61,153 bases of DNA from Maritimibacter sp. (GTDB taxonomy: Bacteria > Pseudomonadota > Alphaproteobacteria > Rhodobacterales > Rhodobacteraceae): positions 1 to 61,153 of the forward strand of contig NZVC01000040.1 of NCBI GenBank assembly GCA_002701395.1. Reading direction: 5' to 3'. Positions 43,106 through 51,204 of the stretch are shown here, in pieces. How positions within the stretch are numbered: position 1 is the first letter of the stretch; every line of letters begins with the position of its first letter. A model generated the notes under the pieces. The model was given only the letters and a program-made list of their open reading frames with translations. It searched no databases and was not told the DNA's origin. The position numbers and the translations under genes are program-made.

Positions 43106-45391
43106 TCACGCGGCGTTCAGCAGCTCCCAGACCCGCATGGGCGTGAAGGGCATCGCGACGTTCTGGATACCGCGGTCCCACACGGCGTCCTGCACCGCAT
43201 TGGTCACGGCGGCCAGTGCGCCGACGGTCCCCGCCTCGCCACAGCCCTTCATGCCCATGATGTTGGCGGTCGAGGGCACGGGTTCCGAGTTGAACATGAT
43301 CCACGGCGTGTCATAGGCGCGCGGCATTGAATAATCCATGAAGGTCGCGGTCAGAAGCTGGCCGTCCTCGTCATAGACCACGCGTTCGTTGATCGCCTGT
43401 CCGATGCCCTGCGCAACGCCGCCGTGGACCTGCCCTTCGGCCAGCATCGGGTTGATCAGGTTCCCGAGGTCGTCGACCACGGTGTACTTGACCACCGTCG
43501 TTTCGCCGGTGTCGGGGTCGATCTCGACCTCTGCGAAATGCGCGCCGTTCGGGTAGGACCGGCCGGGGATCTTCGCCTTTTCGCGGAACGACAGTAGGTC
43601 GGTGCGGTTCTTCTCGCGCGCCATCGCGGCCACCTCAAGGAAGCTGGGCGTGGCGTTCGAGCCTTCGATCCGGAACCGTTCGTCGTCAAAGCTCACGTCG
43701 CTTTCGTCCACGCCGTTTTCTTCCGCAAGGAACTTGGTGAAGGCCTTGGTCATCACCTCGACCGTGTACAGCACGGCGTTGTTCTGCGTCGTGACAGAGC
43801 GCGAGCCGCCCGTGCCGCCACCGATGGCAATGCGGTCGCTGTCGCCCTGAACGAAGCTGATCTTGTCCACCGGAATCCCGGTCTGGTCGCTGAGGAACTG
43901 GGCGAACACGGTCTCGTGCCCCTGCCCGTTCGACTGGGTGCCGACGTAGATCGTGGCGGTGCCGTCCTCGTTGAAATCGACCTGCGTGTGCTCGGACGGA
44001 TCGCCGAGGATCGATTCAATGTAATAGCACAGGCCAAGCCCGCGCAGCTTGCCCGCCTCGGCCGACTTGGCCTTGCGCGCCGCGAAGCCCGCAAGGTCGG
44101 CCTCGGCCTCGGCGCGGTTCAGCACCTTGTTGAAATCGCCCACGTCATAGTTCTCGCCCGTGACGGTCTTGTACGGGAACTTGTCGACCGGGATGAAGTT
44201 CTTGCGCCGCAGTTCCAGCGGGTCGACGCCCAGCACGCGGGCGGCGTTGTCCATCGAACGTTCCAGCGCAAAGATCGCCTCGGGCCGGCCGGCGCCGCGA
44301 TAGGCGTCGGTGGGGACGGTGTTGGTGAAGATGCCCTTCACCTCTAGCAGCGCGTGCTGCACGTCGTAGACGCCCATCAGAACGCGGGCGAACAGGAAGC
44401 TTTGGATGAACTGGCCGAAGTTCGAGCTGTAGGCGCCCATATCGGACATGGTCTGAACCCAGTAGCCGATCAGCTTGTTGTCGGCATCGAAGGCCATCTT
44501 GGTGGTCGAAACCAGCGCGCGGCCGCCGTTGTCGGTCAGCATCGCCTCGGTCCGGTCGGACATCCACAGCACCGGCTTTCCAGCGCGCTTGGACGCTTCG
44601 GCGATGACGAAATATTCGGGGTACGGCGGGGCCTTCATGCCAAAGCCGCCGCCGACGTCGGGATGGGTCACGCGGACCTTTTCCTCGTCCATGCCGAAGC
44701 TTTTCGCGAGATGGGATTTCATACCCCAGACGCCCTGCCCGTTGAAGCACAGGTGCAGCTTGTCTCCGTCCCACTCGGCATAGGCGCCGCGGGGTTCCAT
44801 CGAGTTCACGATGATCCGGTTGTCCACGACTTCCAGTTCGATGACCTTGTGGGCCTCGTCGAAGACCTTCTTGGTCGCCGCCTCGTCCCCGTCGCAGAAG
44901 TCGTAAACGATGTTGTCCTTGGTGTGGTCGGGGTGCAGTTCCTCGCCCCCCGGCACCGGGTCGATCTTGGCGGGCAGTTCGTCATAGTCGAATTCGATCA
45001 GCTCTGCCGCGTCCTTGGCTTGCGCCATCGTTTCGGCGATCACGCAGGCATAGGCTTCGCCGACATAGCGCACGCGATCCGTCGCCAGAACCGGGCGCGG
45101 CGCGGCGCAGCCTTCGGACCCATCGCGGTTCGGGACTTGGCTGAACTCGATGTTCATGTCGACGCCCGCGTCGATCAGGTCCTGCGCCGTCAGCACGGCG
45201 TGCACGCCATCCACGTCTTTCGCTTCGGCGGTGTCGATGCCCTTGATGACCGCATGTGCGACGGTCGAGCGGACGAAATACGCCACCAGCGAGCCTTCCG
45301 GCGCGATATCCTCGACGTAACGGCCGTGGCCGGTCAGCAGACGCAGGTCCTCTACCCGCTTGACCGACTGGCTTTTCCCGAACTTCTCCAT
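43106..45391 (-). CDS. Form-II CoxL-type molybdenum hydroxylase large subunit (orphan)
   Basis: A 761-residue molybdopterin-binding subunit of the xanthine dehydrogenase family. The AYRGAGR motif near residue 360 identifies form II CoxL-like proteins; true CO dehydrogenase (form I) has AYRCSFR. The terminal catalytic glutamate is in GCGEAG near residue 720, and VGGGFGMK and GQGHETVFAQ are also present. The small [2Fe-2S] and medium FAD subunits, normally adjacent, are absent, and the neighbours are a DUF2235 hydrolase and a DUF3592 protein. Function could be oxidation of an aromatic or carbonyl substrate with partners encoded elsewhere, or the locus may have lost them. Confidence 0.93.
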   Translation of the reverse strand: MEKFGKSQSVKRVEDLRLLTGHGRYVEDIAPEGSLVAYFVRSTVAHAVIKGIDTAEAKDVDGVHAVLTAQDLIDAGVDMNIEFSQVPNRDGSEGCAAPRPVLATDRVRYVGEAYACVIAETMAQAKDAAELIEFDYDELPAKIDPVPGGEELHPDHTKDNIVYDFCDGDEAATKKVFDEAHKVIELEVVDNRIIVNSMEPRGAYAEWDGDKLHLCFNGQGVWGMKSHLAKSFGMDEEKVRVTHPDVGGGFGMKAPPYPEYFVIAEASKRAGKPVLWMSDRTEAMLTDNGGRALVSTTKMAFDADNKLIGYWVQTMSDMGAYSSNFGQFIQSFLFARVLMGVYDVQHALLEVKGIFTNTVPTDAYRGAGRPEAIFALERSMDNAARVLGVDPLELRRKNFIPVDKFPYKTVTGENYDVGDFNKVLNRAEAEADLAGFAARKAKSAEAGKLRGLGLCYYIESILGDPSEHTQVDFNEDGTATIYVGTQSNGQGHETVFAQFLSDQTGIPVDKISFVQGDSDRIAIGGGTGGSRSVTTQNNAVLYTVEVMTKAFTKFLAEENGVDESDVSFDDERFRIEGSNATPSFLEVAAMAREKNRTDLLSFREKAKIPGRSYPNGAHFAEVEIDPDTGETTVVKYTVVDDLGNLINPMLAEGQVHGGVAQGIGQAINERVVYDEDGQLLTATFMDYSMPRAYDTPWIMFNSEPVPSTANIMGMKGCGEAGTVGALAAVTNAVQDAVWDRGIQNVAMPFTPMRVWELLNAA

Positions 45392-45472
45392 GCTGCGCTC
45401 CCTGATGCGTGGCCGTTTGCCGGGGAGCCTAGCCGTTCGCGCCCCGGTGTCCAGCCCCCGCGAACCGGAAGA

Positions 45473-46210
45473 TCACGCAGATTCCGTGTCTTGCCGGGAC
45501 GGCCCCACGTCCCCCTCCCAGCAGGCGTGGCGGCCAAGGCGGAAAACCACGATCTGGTCGCCGGGCCCGTAGGTCTTGCGCAGCCAGTCTGCGTCGTGGG
45601 GAAAGCTTTCTCCGGTCCGGCCATCCGGCTCGCGCCATGTCAGGCGGCCCTGCTGGGCGCCCCCGATCCGCAGCCGCAGGTCGCGCACGCCCATGACGTC
45701 CGCCATGCGACGGTCGCCGTCGCGGCGGACCTTGATGGCGCGGTTCGCCCGCTGGCCGACGGCCCACAGGGCGGCTAGGCCCAGCAGCCCCAGCACAAGC
45801 GCACCCCAGCGCAGGCGGGCGCCGATGCGGGCGTAGAAGCCCAGATCGGTCTCGACCATGCCCGGCGTGTCGGGATCGTAACGTACCGGGCGTTCATCGC
45901 CCTCGGCCAGTGCATCGTAATACGAGGGTTCGACAGTCACCGTCTCTGTCCGCCCACCGCCGCCGCGCGCCTTGAAGGTGAAGGTCACGAACCGCGTTTC
46001 GCCCTCGGCCCGCTTGTCGGTGACGGTGGCATAGGCCAGCGCCCCGTCCCGGTCGATCCGGTCCGCAAGAAACAGCGCGCCCGCGCTGAACAGCGTGGTC
46101 GCCAGCAGCGCGACCGCCAGCACGATTGCCGCCCAGCCGCCAAAGCGCAGGAACAGGCTGAACCAACTGCGCGGTTCCGTCCGATGATGCCTGCGCCGGT
46201 AGGTCGTCAT
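45473..46210 (-). CDS. DUF3592 membrane protein
   Basis: A 245-residue protein with two membrane spans (about 23-50 and 131-148). Between them lies a DUF3592-type soluble domain of beta strands (AYATVTDKRAEGETRFVTFTF, PSYYDALAEGDERPVRYDPD, in which VRYDPDTPGMV is the family hallmark). A second soluble part follows the second span and ends in a conserved RHACWEGDVG. The first ten residues are basic. Function of the family is unknown. It is upstream of the CoxL-like gene on the same strand with an 81-bp gap. Confidence 0.85.
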   Translation of the reverse strand: MTTYRRRHHRTEPRSWFSLFLRFGGWAAIVLAVALLATTLFSAGALFLADRIDRDGALAYATVTDKRAEGETRFVTFTFKARGGGGRTETVTVEPSYYDALAEGDERPVRYDPDTPGMVETDLGFYARIGARLRWGALVLGLLGLAALWAVGQRANRAIKVRRDGDRRMADVMGVRDLRLRIGGAQQGRLTWREPDGRTGESFPHDADWLRKTYGPGDQIVVFRLGRHACWEGDVGPSRQDTESA

Positions 46211-46364
46211 TGGTCCCCTGCCTTGGTCGGTGCGCCAACCGTAAAAGAGTCCCCGCCCAGCGGGAAGCGGGATCGTGACACGGGGGAGGACGGCGACCGA
46301 TTAACGATCGTCAAACTATCTGATATGTGAAATTCAAGCCGTGATAGTTCGCAATAATTTGCGT

Positions 46365-47069
46365 TTAATGTTCGGTTTGTACGGCAAGCCAATCGTCGAT
46401 TTCGCCGATGTCGCGCAGCACGATATCCGCGTGCGGGGCCAGCGTGTCGGCGTCGGCCATGCCCGTCAGCACGGCGACGCAGTGCATACCAGCCGCGCGC
46501 CCGGCCTCTAGGTCATGGGTGGAATCGCCGATCATCGCGATGGCGCCCGGAGCCAGACCGACGGCTTCGGCAAAGGCAAGGCACATACCGGGATCCGGTT
46601 TGCCGCCATGCCCGGAATCGTAGCCAGCGATAAAGTCGAACATGCCGGACAGCCCCGCCGCCTCGATATGCGCGCGGGCGGGGACCTCGGCGTCGTTCGT
46701 GGCGATACCCAGCTTCAGGCCCGCATTGCGAAAGCCGGTGAACAGGGGAACCAGCGGCACCGCCTCGACCTGCGTCGCCTTGGCGGCGTTGGTATTCAGG
46801 CGGGCGACGATCTCTTCGCCTGACAACTCGGGCACGCCCGGCCCCAGCAGCAGCACGATGTCGTCCGGCGTGCCCGCGATCACCGGGCTTCCCGGATCGA
46901 ACCGGCCCGCCGCGAAGTCGAAACCGATCCGCGCGCCCAGTTCCGATGCCCGTTCGATGTCACCCTGCGCGAAGTCGGTCAACGTCGCTGCGGCCCACGC
47001 ATTCCACGTCGCTTCGAAGTCGAACAGCGTGCCGTCCTTGTCGAACAAAAGCCCCTGTATTTTCGCCAT
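46365..47069 (-). CDS. HAD phosphatase, phosphoglycolate phosphatase-like
   Basis: A 234-residue HAD-superfamily hydrolase: LLFDKDGTLFD has the nucleophile and acid aspartates (the K in FDKDGT is typical of Gph-like members), LGIATNDAEVP is motif II, GGKPDPGM holds the motif III lysine, and MIGDSTHDLEAGRAAG is motif IV. Likely a small phosphate ester phosphatase such as phosphoglycolate phosphatase. The ATG at 47069 has AGGAGG seven bases upstream. It is divergent from the MarR-dehalogenase pair. Confidence 0.92.
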   Translation of the reverse strand: MAKIQGLLFDKDGTLFDFEATWNAWAAATLTDFAQGDIERASELGARIGFDFAAGRFDPGSPVIAGTPDDIVLLLGPGVPELSGEEIVARLNTNAAKATQVEAVPLVPLFTGFRNAGLKLGIATNDAEVPARAHIEAAGLSGMFDFIAGYDSGHGGKPDPGMCLAFAEAVGLAPGAIAMIGDSTHDLEAGRAAGMHCVAVLTGMADADTLAPHADIVLRDIGEIDDWLAVQTEH

Positions 47070-47135
47070 CTGATCCCTCCTAGCGGTCGACATTCCTTGC
47101 CACAGCCACGTGGCGTCCGACAGGCGGAACTCTGG

Positions 47136-47168
47136 TAGTTGACACGGACAATCAGTTTAGTTGACAAT
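47136..47168 (+). promoter_or_regulatory. Candidate marR promoter with TAGTTGACA direct repeats
   Basis: TTGACA (47139-47144), an 18-bp spacer and GACAAT (47163-47168). Two TAGTTGACA copies (47136-47144 and 47158-47166) lie 22 bp apart, two turns of the helix, covering the -35 and the -10 regions. Their position suits binding by MarR or another regulator on one face of the DNA. Transcription would begin near the ATG at 47176. Confidence 0.45.
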
Positions 47169-47175
47169 GCCAATC

Positions 47176-47616
47176 ATGTACCGTCTCCGCGACTCCCTCG
47201 GCTATCGCCTTACCATCGCGTCCCGCGTTCAACAGCGGCGACTGGAAGAAAAGCTGCGCCCCCTTGGGCTGTCCCGGCTGGACTGGGTGATCCTTGTCGC
47301 CGTGGGGTACGAGGATCTGCGCCAGCCGTCCGACATCGCCGACCACGTCGGCGTCGACCGCACCGCGGTGTCCCGCGCCCTGCGCCGGATGGAAGAGGCC
47401 GGACTGATCGACCGCAACGACGGCAAGGGCGATGGCCGCACCCGGCATGTCGCCCTGACCGAGACTGGGCAGCGCACGCTAGCGGACGCGACCCCGCTTG
47501 CGCAGGCCAACGCCGAACTGATCGCCGACCGCCTGTCCGAGGGGGAGCGGGAACTGCTGGCGCGGTTGCTGTCCAAGCTGATCACCGACGACGATTCACG
47601 TCCGTCCAAGTTCTGA
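47176..47616 (+). CDS. MarR-family regulator of the dehalogenase
   Basis: A 146-residue winged-helix regulator. Residues about 48-72 form the helix-turn-helix (PSDIADHVGVDRTAVSRAL), and the DGRTRHVALTETG wing is typical of MarR proteins; dimerisation helices flank it. MarR proteins sense aromatic or phenolic ligands, and MarR regulators are known next to reductive dehalogenase genes. The stop lies 8 bp before rdhA, so they form one transcript. The start is placed at the ATG that coincides with the predicted transcript start; an ATG at 47167 or TTG at 47161 is possible. There is no ribosome site, which fits a leaderless mRNA. Confidence 0.9.
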   Translation: MYRLRDSLGYRLTIASRVQQRRLEEKLRPLGLSRLDWVILVAVGYEDLRQPSDIADHVGVDRTAVSRALRRMEEAGLIDRNDGKGDGRTRHVALTETGQRTLADATPLAQANAELIADRLSEGERELLARLLSKLITDDDSRPSKF

Positions 47617-47624
47617 GGTCCCGC

Positions 47625-50600
47625 ATGGGCAAGCTGTTTTCCTACCGCAACCGCCCCGTCCACCTTGGCCCCTATCCTTCGGAGCGCCTGAAGCGCACCG
47701 ACCGGATCGAGGGGCTGGACCGTCTGCCGCCGATGCAGGGCCTGTCGTTCCGCCGCCCGGACGATCCGCTGTCCATCGTGAACGCGATGCAGGAATATCA
47801 GGCGATGCTGGACGCGACCCGCGACGGCACCGTGCGCGCCCGCGCCGAGATCCCGAACGACCCGGTCGAGCGGGCCAACCACCTGAAAGCGTTCGGCTAT
47901 TACCTTGATAGCGGAATGGTCGGCACCTGCGAGATCCCGACAGGCGCTTGGCTGGACGCGCCGATTGCCAACCCCGACGTGGACCGGCTGGCCGAGAAGA
48001 TCCGCACCATGCAGCCCAAGACGCTGGCTGCCGGGATCGACGTCATCATGGCGGGCCTGCGGGAATCGCTGGCCACACCCCCCGGCGATATCCGCCACCA
48101 CACCCACGCGCTGGTGTTCCTGTGCGAGCATCCGCGCGACCCGCGCAAGGACGAGCCTGGCACCGACTGGATAAACGACGCACAGGATCACCGTGCCTGC
48201 CTGCGGACGATGGAAACCGCCGTCACGCTGGCGAACTATATCCGCCTGCTGGGCTTCGAAGCGCGCGCCCATTCCGCCGCCCAATCCGACGTGGACCTGA
48301 CGCAGCTTGCCGTCGCCGCCGGGCTTGCCGCGGTCGAGGACGGTCGGGCGGTGAATCCCTTTGTCGGCGCCCGCTATGGCCTTGCGGTGATCACCACCAC
48401 GATGGATATGGCGCCGGACAAACCGATCCTGCCCGGCCAGCCCCCCGGCTTGGCCTATTCCGCCGGCCTTGGACGGCAGGCGAAGACAGCGCGTACCGCC
48501 GACCCGTTCGCACAGCGCGACTTCAAGGACGGCGCGCATCCGTTCGAGCGGCTGAAGCGGGTGGACGAACCCACCACTTATATCGACCGCGCCAACGTCG
48601 CCCGCGTGCCGAAACGCGCCAACATGTTCGCCCGCTCGCTGTTCGGCGATCTGGGCAAGGCGGCGCAGGAAGGCGCGAAGAACGGCAACTATGTGCGCAA
48701 GGCGGCCTCTGCCTTCGCCTTCCGGCCTTCGCTGGGGGCGCTGATCCTGTTGCAGGACGGCGAAACGAAGGACGTGCATCCCTCGACCGCCGATCCGAAG
48801 CGCAACGCCGACAACATCAAGGGTGCGTTGTACTGGCTGGGACAGGACGCGGTGGGCCTTAGCGAATGTCCGGATTGGGCGTGGTACAGCCACGACGCGG
48901 CGGGCAAGCCGATCACGCCCTACCACAGTCAGGCGATCAGCATGATCGTCGATCAGGGCCACGAAACGATGGAGGGCGCGTCCGGCGACGACTGGATCAG
49001 CTGCGCCCAGTCGATGCGCGCCTATCTGCGGTTCAGCCTTGTGGGCGGCGTGCTGGCGCAGCACCTGCGCGACCTTGGCCACCCCGCGCGGACGCACACG
49101 GTGATGGACGACGAGGTGCTGCACCCGCCCCTGCTGCTGCTGTCCGGGCTGGGCGAGGTCAGCCGCATCGGCGAGGTCATCCTGAACCCGTACCTCGGCC
49201 CGCGTCTGAAGTCGGGCGTCGTGACCACCGACATGCCGGTGGCGCATGACAAGCCCATCGACTTTGGCCTGCAGCGGTTCTGCGAGGCGTGCAACAAGTG
49301 CGCCCGCGAATGTCCGTCCGGCGCGATCACTGCCGGACCGAAGCTGATGTTCAACGGCTATGAGATCTGGAAGTCCGACAGCCAGAAATGCACCACCTAC
49401 CGCGTCAGCCAGAAGAACGGCGCGATGTGCGGGCGGTGCATGAAGACCTGCCCGTGGAACCTTGAAGGCGTGCTGGCCGAAAGCCCGTTCCGCTGGGCGG
49501 CGATGACCCTGCCCGGCACCGCGCCGATGCTGGCAAAGTTCGACGACATCGTCGGCAACGGCGACATCAACCCGGTCAAGAAATGGTGGTGGGACCTCGA
49601 GATGACCGACGAGGGGCCCTATGGCCCGCCGTCCGAGCCGCCCAACGAACGCGGGCTGAACCGCGGGATCGACCTGAAGTACGAGGACCAGACGCTGGCG
49701 GTCTATCCCGCCCCGCTGGCGCCGCCGCCCTATCCGTGGCCCTTCCCGATGGACCGCGAGGCCGGGATCGCCGCCTACCGCAAGATGATCCCCGCCGCCG
49801 AACACCGCCGCCGCCGCGCTGCGGGCCAACCGCCCGAACACGTCCATAGCGCCGGGACCGGCGAAAGCCCGGTGCTGCAAGTGGTGGTGTCGAAGGCCGA
49901 GCAAATGGCCGATGGCGTGACCAAGTACGAATTCTCGCGACCTGACGGGTCCGACCTGCCCGCGTTCACGGCCGGGGCGCATATCGACGTGGTCGTCGCG
50001 CCCGAGTTCTTCCGGCAGTATTCGCTGTCCGGCGACCCGGCAGACCGGACGAAGTACCAGATCGCGGTGCTGCGCGAGGATGCGGGGCGCGGCGGGTCGA
50101 AGCTGATGCACCGGATCTTCACGCCGGGGCGGCGGGTCTTCATTTCGCACCCGATCAACCACTTTCCCTTGGACGAGGATGCGTCCTTTACCTACCTGAT
50201 GGGCGGCGGCATCGGGGTGACGCCGATGATCGCGATGGCGCACCGGTTGCACGCGCTGGGGGCAGAGTTCGCGCTGCACTATTCCTGTTCGCGCCGTGCA
50301 GATGCCGGGTTCCTTGAGGACCTGCGCGACGTTCCTTGGGGCAACCGGGTTCATCTGCATTTCAGCGACGAGGGCAGCCGCGCGGATTTCGCGCAGGTTC
50401 TGGCGTGGCGCGCGGGCGCGCATGTCTACACCTGTGGCGGCGACGCCTACATGGGCGCGGTGATGGCGGCAGCCGAGGCGAACGGTTTCGCCGAAGACCA
50501 GCGGCACCTTGAATATTTCTCGGTCCCCGAAGAGCCGGACTATGTGAACCATCCGTTCACGCTGAAGCTGGCGTCGTCGGGGCGCGAGATCGCCGTGTCG

Positions 50601-50816
50601 GCGGAAGAAACGGCCAGCGACGCGCTGCTGCGGTCTGGCGTTGCGGTGGACGTGAAATGTTCGGACGGGCTGTGCGGCGTCTGCCAGTGCGGCGTCGTCG
50701 GGGGCGCGGTGGAACACCGCGATTTCGTGCTGTCGGCGAAGCAACGCGAAAGCCGGATGATCCTGTGCCGCAGCCGCGCCGCAGACCCGGATGGCGTGGT
50801 CGAGATCGACTTGTAG
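47625..50816 (+). CDS. Self-sufficient reductive dehalogenase (RdhA-reductase fusion)
   Basis: A 1063-residue fusion protein. Residues about 85-262 and 397-536 are two versions of the same domain (compare NHLKAFGYYL with NIKGALYWLG, and DMAPDKPI with VAHDKPID): a degenerate and a functional corrinoid-binding half. Two [4Fe-4S] clusters follow, C553-x2-C556-x2-C559-x3-C563 and C589-x12-C602-x2-C605-x3-C609. The C-terminal part is a phthalate dioxygenase reductase-like module: FMN motif RQYS (797-800), NAD(P) motif GGGIGVTP (860-867) and a plant-type [2Fe-2S] with C1012, C1017, C1020 and C1048. No Tat signal or rdhB anchor is present, so it should be cytoplasmic and use NAD(P)H. It resembles BhbA of Comamonas (from memory). 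GAGGT precedes the start. Confidence 0.93.
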   Translation: MGKLFSYRNRPVHLGPYPSERLKRTDRIEGLDRLPPMQGLSFRRPDDPLSIVNAMQEYQAMLDATRDGTVRARAEIPNDPVERANHLKAFGYYLDSGMVGTCEIPTGAWLDAPIANPDVDRLAEKIRTMQPKTLAAGIDVIMAGLRESLATPPGDIRHHTHALVFLCEHPRDPRKDEPGTDWINDAQDHRACLRTMETAVTLANYIRLLGFEARAHSAAQSDVDLTQLAVAAGLAAVEDGRAVNPFVGARYGLAVITTTMDMAPDKPILPGQPPGLAYSAGLGRQAKTARTADPFAQRDFKDGAHPFERLKRVDEPTTYIDRANVARVPKRANMFARSLFGDLGKAAQEGAKNGNYVRKAASAFAFRPSLGALILLQDGETKDVHPSTADPKRNADNIKGALYWLGQDAVGLSECPDWAWYSHDAAGKPITPYHSQAISMIVDQGHETMEGASGDDWISCAQSMRAYLRFSLVGGVLAQHLRDLGHPARTHTVMDDEVLHPPLLLLSGLGEVSRIGEVILNPYLGPRLKSGVVTTDMPVAHDKPIDFGLQRFCEACNKCARECPSGAITAGPKLMFNGYEIWKSDSQKCTTYRVSQKNGAMCGRCMKTCPWNLEGVLAESPFRWAAMTLPGTAPMLAKFDDIVGNGDINPVKKWWWDLEMTDEGPYGPPSEPPNERGLNRGIDLKYEDQTLAVYPAPLAPPPYPWPFPMDREAGIAAYRKMIPAAEHRRRRAAGQPPEHVHSAGTGESPVLQVVVSKAEQMADGVTKYEFSRPDGSDLPAFTAGAHIDVVVAPEFFRQYSLSGDPADRTKYQIAVLREDAGRGGSKLMHRIFTPGRRVFISHPINHFPLDEDASFTYLMGGGIGVTPMIAMAHRLHALGAEFALHYSCSRRADAGFLEDLRDVPWGNRVHLHFSDEGSRADFAQVLAWRAGAHVYTCGGDAYMGAVMAAAEANGFAEDQRHLEYFSVPEEPDYVNHPFTLKLASSGREIAVSAEETASDALLRSGVAVDVKCSDGLCGVCQCGVVGGAVEHRDFVLSAKQRESRMILCRSRAADPDGVVEIDL

Positions 50817-50817
50817 G

Positions 50818-51096
50818 TCAGGTCCAGTGCATCTGCTGCCCGCCGGGCAGTGCCGCGCGCGCGCGCATGACCGCGTCATACGGCTGACCGGCCGTGTCGC
50901 AAAAGCCGGTAATCCACGCGTCGTCCATTAACAGGAAGTCGAGCACCGAGGCGAGAAACTCGGGCTCGCTGGCACGGGCGCGGATATCGTCGATCGAGAT
51001 TCCCGTCGCGCCCATGAACACCGGCATCAGATCATCAGACGCGGCAATCCAGCCAAGTGCCTGCACCGCAAGGGTTTCTGCTTGTTCCTGCTTCAT
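50818..51096 (-). CDS. DUF3572 protein
   Basis: A 92-residue protein of the DUF3572 family, common in alphaproteobacteria and of unknown function. The hallmarks are an N-terminal ALGWIAASDDLMPVFMGATG and the LDFLLMDDAWITGFCD segment. The gene ends 1 bp from the rdhA stop, convergent with it, so the two have no room for a terminator between them. It begins 108 bp before the divergent diguanylate cyclase gene, a close neighbour in many Rhodobacterales. The ATG at 51096 is the only start before the conserved domain. Confidence 0.92.
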   Translation of the reverse strand: MKQEQAETLAVQALGWIAASDDLMPVFMGATGISIDDIRARASEPEFLASVLDFLLMDDAWITGFCDTAGQPYDAVMRARAALPGGQQMHWT

Positions 51097-51204
51097 CGCC
51101 CTGCCCTTCGTTGCGACCGTCCATCAAGGTGAAAGCTTTTCTTAACCAATTTGAACGAGACCATAAGCCTGAAAGGGCGATTTGCATCAAATTGCGAGGA
51201 AATG

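Noticed and set aside
43106..45391. CO dehydrogenase proper (form I)
   Set aside because: The active-site loop is AYRGAGR (form II), not AYRCSFR; coxS and coxM are missing.
47229..50879. A 1216-codon open frame antisense to the dehalogenase gene
   Set aside because: High-GC shadow of a long real gene: it has no domain that I recognise, is Arg/His-rich and lacks a start with a ribosome site.
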